Below the pieces are notes generated by a model. That model did no database searches. It saw only the letters and a list, made by a program, of their open reading frames with translations, and was not told where the DNA came from. From positions 23,770 through 87,769 of the forward strand of contig JANRME010000304.1 in NCBI GenBank assembly GCA_033761835.1: 64,000 nucleotides of DNA. The letters are read 5' to 3'. Each line of letters begins with the position of its first letter. Positions within the stretch are counted from its first letter, which is position 1. Below, one piece after another: positions 61,632 through 64,000 of the stretch. The position numbers and the translations under genes are program-made. Source of the DNA: JADJNW01 sp033761835 (GTDB lineage: Bacteria > Bacteroidota > Bacteroidia > Chitinophagales > Saprospiraceae).

Positions 61632-64000
61632 ATGGAATACAATCCCCGCGACATTGAGCAAAAATGGAAACAGTACTGGGACGACCACGAGGTGTACAAA
61701 ATAGAAAATACCAGCGACAAACCAAAATATTATGTTTTGGATATGTTCCCTTATCCTTCGGGGGCGGGCTTGCATGTGGGGCATCCGCTGGGTTATATCG
61801 CCACCGATATTTTCTCGCGTTACAAGCGCCTGAAAGGCTTCAATGTACTACATCCAATGGGGTATGACTCTTTTGGTTTGCCGGCGGAGCAATACGCCAT
61901 TAGTACTGGTCAGCATCCTGCCATTACAACGGAAAATAATATTAATACTTTCCGTAAACAATTGGAAAATTTGGGTTTCAGCTACGACTGGAGCCGCGAA
62001 GTCCGCACGTCTGATCCTTCTTTTTACAAATGGACGCAGTGGATCTTTATGCAGTTATTTAATCATTATTATGATAAAATAGCGGATAAAGCATTGCTAA
62101 TCAGCGATTTGGTAAAAACATTTAGTACAGAAGGTAATAAAAAAGTAAATGCGGTTTGCGATGAAGATACGCCCTCCTTTACTGCTGATGAATGGAATGC
62201 GATGAGCGAGAAAGAACAGCAATTGCTGTTGTTGAAATATCGATTGACTTTCCCGGAGGAATCGTACGTGAATTGGTGCCCGGCGCTGGGTACGGTGTTG
62301 TCGAATGACGAAGTGAAAGACGGCGTATCGGAGCGTGGCGGTTATCCGGTAGAGCGTAAGTTGATGAAACAGTGGGCAATGCGTATTACAGCTTATGCTG
62401 ATAGGTTATTGGAAGGATTGAAAACGGTGGATTGGCCCGAATCGATCAAAGACCAGCAGACCAACTGGATTGGGCGTTCGCAGGGTGCATCGGTCAAATT
62501 TGGTGTTGAAGGTCATGCTGACAAGCAAATCGGAGTTTTTACCACCCGAGTGGATACGATATATGGTGTAACTTTTATGGTGTTAGCGCCTGAGCATGAG
62601 TATGTTGCAGCGTTGACGACGCCGGAACATCAGGATGAAATTGAAAAATACCAGAAATGGACGGCGTCGCGTTCGGAAGTGGATCGCCAGGCAGAAAAGC
62701 GTATAACCGGCGCATTTACAGGCAGTTATGCCGTTAATCCGTTCAATGGGGAAAAAGTGCCGATCTGGATTGCCGATTATGTGTTGGCGGGCTATGGCAC
62801 GGGTGCGGTGATGGCGGTGCCTTCAGGCGACCAGCGCGACTGGAATTTTGCAAAGCATTTCAATCTACCAATTATTCCCATTTTGGATGCGCAAAAAAAT
62901 ATGGATGAAGCGGCGGATGCCACGAAAGAAGGGCGTTACATCAATTCCGGTATGATCAATGGCATGACGTATGAAGAAGCCGTACCAACGTTGATTAACT
63001 GGCTGGAAGAGAAAGGATTAGGTAAAGGGAAAATTCAATATAGGATTCGCAATGCGGTATTTAGTCGCCAGCGTTACTGGGGTGAGCCGGTGCCGGTATA
63101 TTGGAAAAATGAGATACCCTATTTAATTGACGAATCGGAATTGCCTTTGGTTTTGCCGCAGGTGGATAAATATTTGCCGACAGAAACCGGCGAGCCGCCA
63201 CTGGGTCGCGCCGAAGACTGGAAATATACCCCTACCCCTGGAGGGGAGTCTTATCCTTATGAATTAAGCACCATGCCTGGTTGGGCGGGGTCTTCCTGGT
63301 ATTTTTATCGCTACATGAATCCGCAGAATGACCAAGAATTTTGTAGTCAAGACGCAGTGAACTATTGGCGTCAGGTTGACTTGTACGTGGGCGGACCGGA
63401 GCACGCGGTGGGGCATTTATTATATAGTCGCTTCTGGAATAAATTTATGTATGATTTGGGCTTGGTGCCGGAAGAGGAATATGCGAAGAAGTTGATTAAT
63501 CAGGGGATGATACAAGGCGTAAGTAAATTTGTGTATAGAAGCTTCAATCACCCGAATATTTATATTTCTTATGATAGAGTTTCTGATGATTTTACACCAG
63601 AGGAGTTAAAATACCTGGGTGTTAATTCACGGGATGACTTAGGCTTTGTTGGTGCGGGTTTTCATGTTGATGTAAACTTAGTTAATGAAGATAGTTCTCT
63701 TGATATAGAAGGATTCAGAAATTGGCGTTCTGAAAATAAAGACGCTAAGTTTTTATTAAGTTCGGACGGAAAATATTATTGCGAAAGTGCCGTCGAAAAA
63801 ATGTCCAAATCCAAGTACAACGTCGTCAATCCGGACAAATTGGTTTTGGATAGCAATGAAATCGAAGGCGGCAAGGGCTACGGCGCCGACTGCTTCCGTA
63901 TGTACGAGATGTTTTTGGGTCCGGTGGAAGTGGCGAAGCCTTGGAATACATCGGGTATTGATGGGGTCAATCGCTTTTTGCGTAAGTTCTGGGGCTTGTT
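61632..64000 (+). CDS. leuS: Leucyl-tRNA synthetase, N-terminal 789 codons (3' end outside window)
   Basis: The frame is open from the ATG at 61632 to the end of the window. The class I synthetase charges tRNA-Leu. The HIGH motif is H48-V-G-H51 in GAGLHVGHPLGY, the editing domain carries FTTRVDTIYGVTFMVLAPEHE, and the KMSKS loop is K723-M-S-K-S. An insertion just before KMSKS (about residues 625-715, with INQGMIQG, YISYDRVSDDFTPEEL) is the leucine-specific region, long in Bacteroidota. No frameshift is seen. Confidence 0.97.
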   Translation, partial: MEYNPRDIEQKWKQYWDDHEVYKIENTSDKPKYYVLDMFPYPSGAGLHVGHPLGYIATDIFSRYKRLKGFNVLHPMGYDSFGLPAEQYAISTGQHPAITTENNINTFRKQLENLGFSYDWSREVRTSDPSFYKWTQWIFMQLFNHYYDKIADKALLISDLVKTFSTEGNKKVNAVCDEDTPSFTADEWNAMSEKEQQLLLLKYRLTFPEESYVNWCPALGTVLSNDEVKDGVSERGGYPVERKLMKQWAMRITAYADRLLEGLKTVDWPESIKDQQTNWIGRSQGASVKFGVEGHADKQIGVFTTRVDTIYGVTFMVLAPEHEYVAALTTPEHQDEIEKYQKWTASRSEVDRQAEKRITGAFTGSYAVNPFNGEKVPIWIADYVLAGYGTGAVMAVPSGDQRDWNFAKHFNLPIIPILDAQKNMDEAADATKEGRYINSGMINGMTYEEAVPTLINWLEEKGLGKGKIQYRIRNAVFSRQRYWGEPVPVYWKNEIPYLIDESELPLVLPQVDKYLPTETGEPPLGRAEDWKYTPTPGGESYPYELSTMPGWAGSSWYFYRYMNPQNDQEFCSQDAVNYWRQVDLYVGGPEHAVGHLLYSRFWNKFMYDLGLVPEEEYAKKLINQGMIQGVSKFVYRSFNHPNIYISYDRVSDDFTPEELKYLGVNSRDDLGFVGAGFHVDVNLVNEDSSLDIEGFRNWRSENKDAKFLLSSDGKYYCESAVEKMSKSKYNVVNPDKLVLDSNEIEGGKGYGADCFRMYEMFLGPVEVAKPWNTSGIDGVNRFLRKFWGL

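Overview
The window reads as a chromosomal segment of a Bacteroidota bacterium, most likely from the Saprospiria (Haliscomenobacter-like) or a close relative. Signs are a secreted subtilase with a type IX secretion sorting domain, a DUF5686 outer-membrane protein, a DUF2807 'GIN' protein, a DUF6090 protein, many lipoproteins, almost no Shine-Dalgarno sites, and repeated TAnnTTTG boxes just upstream of genes (the Bacteroidota -7 element). The genus is inference. Both window edges cut genes: an amidase on the left and leuS on the right.

Layout. 1-4.5 kb holds housekeeping and accessory genes: YkgJ-type metal cluster protein, DMT permease, DUF1990/YndJ pair, gamma-carbonic anhydrase and GNAT. 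4.65-6.9 kb is a small stress cassette: eRF1-like protein, Hsp20, a rhodanese without its cysteine, and a tandem UspA protein. 8.2-9.8 kb is pyrR-pyrB, with a PIN-type toxin-antitoxin pair right after it, bracketed by a perfect 37-bp copy of the pyrB 3' end. 10.8-25.9 kb is an arabinan/L-arabinose locus: secreted GH127, GH146 and GH51 enzymes, AraR-type Nudix regulator, AraB, AraD, a HAD phosphatase, AraA, a lipoprotein mutarotase and an SSS sugar symporter. Together these release L-arabinose outside the cytoplasm, import it and convert it to D-xylulose 5-phosphate. No SusC/SusD pair is present. 26-36.7 kb holds a DUF885 peptidase-like protein, DUF5686 protein, a large helical protein, RecQ, a DUF6090 protein and a glycosyltransferase.

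36.7-39.3 kb encodes the most unusual protein, a TIR-like/TPR/short-chain dehydrogenase fusion. Then follow a TlpA-type lipoprotein, hemE, accD, a lipoprotein RidA, rocD, an exonuclease, two tRNA genes (Thr-CGT, Pro-CGG), an ECF sigma/anti-sigma/GIN operon, lysA, a Uma2 protein, a histidine phosphatase lipoprotein, a 21-bp minisatellite, a T9SS subtilase, a BtuF-like protein, YegP, a beta-barrel protein, an FMN-dependent 2-hydroxyacid oxidase, a FabH-like synthase, a TPR-SH3 protein, two small envelope proteins and leuS.

Non-coding structure is rich. At least six intergenic sites carry phase-locked 7-bp arrays, each with its own theme, most ending a few bases before a start codon. Several intergenic hairpins share a related A/T-rich palindromic design. 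Two 23-bp palindromes with the same 9-5-9 geometry lie between araR and araB. A possible small RNA with a strong terminator sits before recQ.
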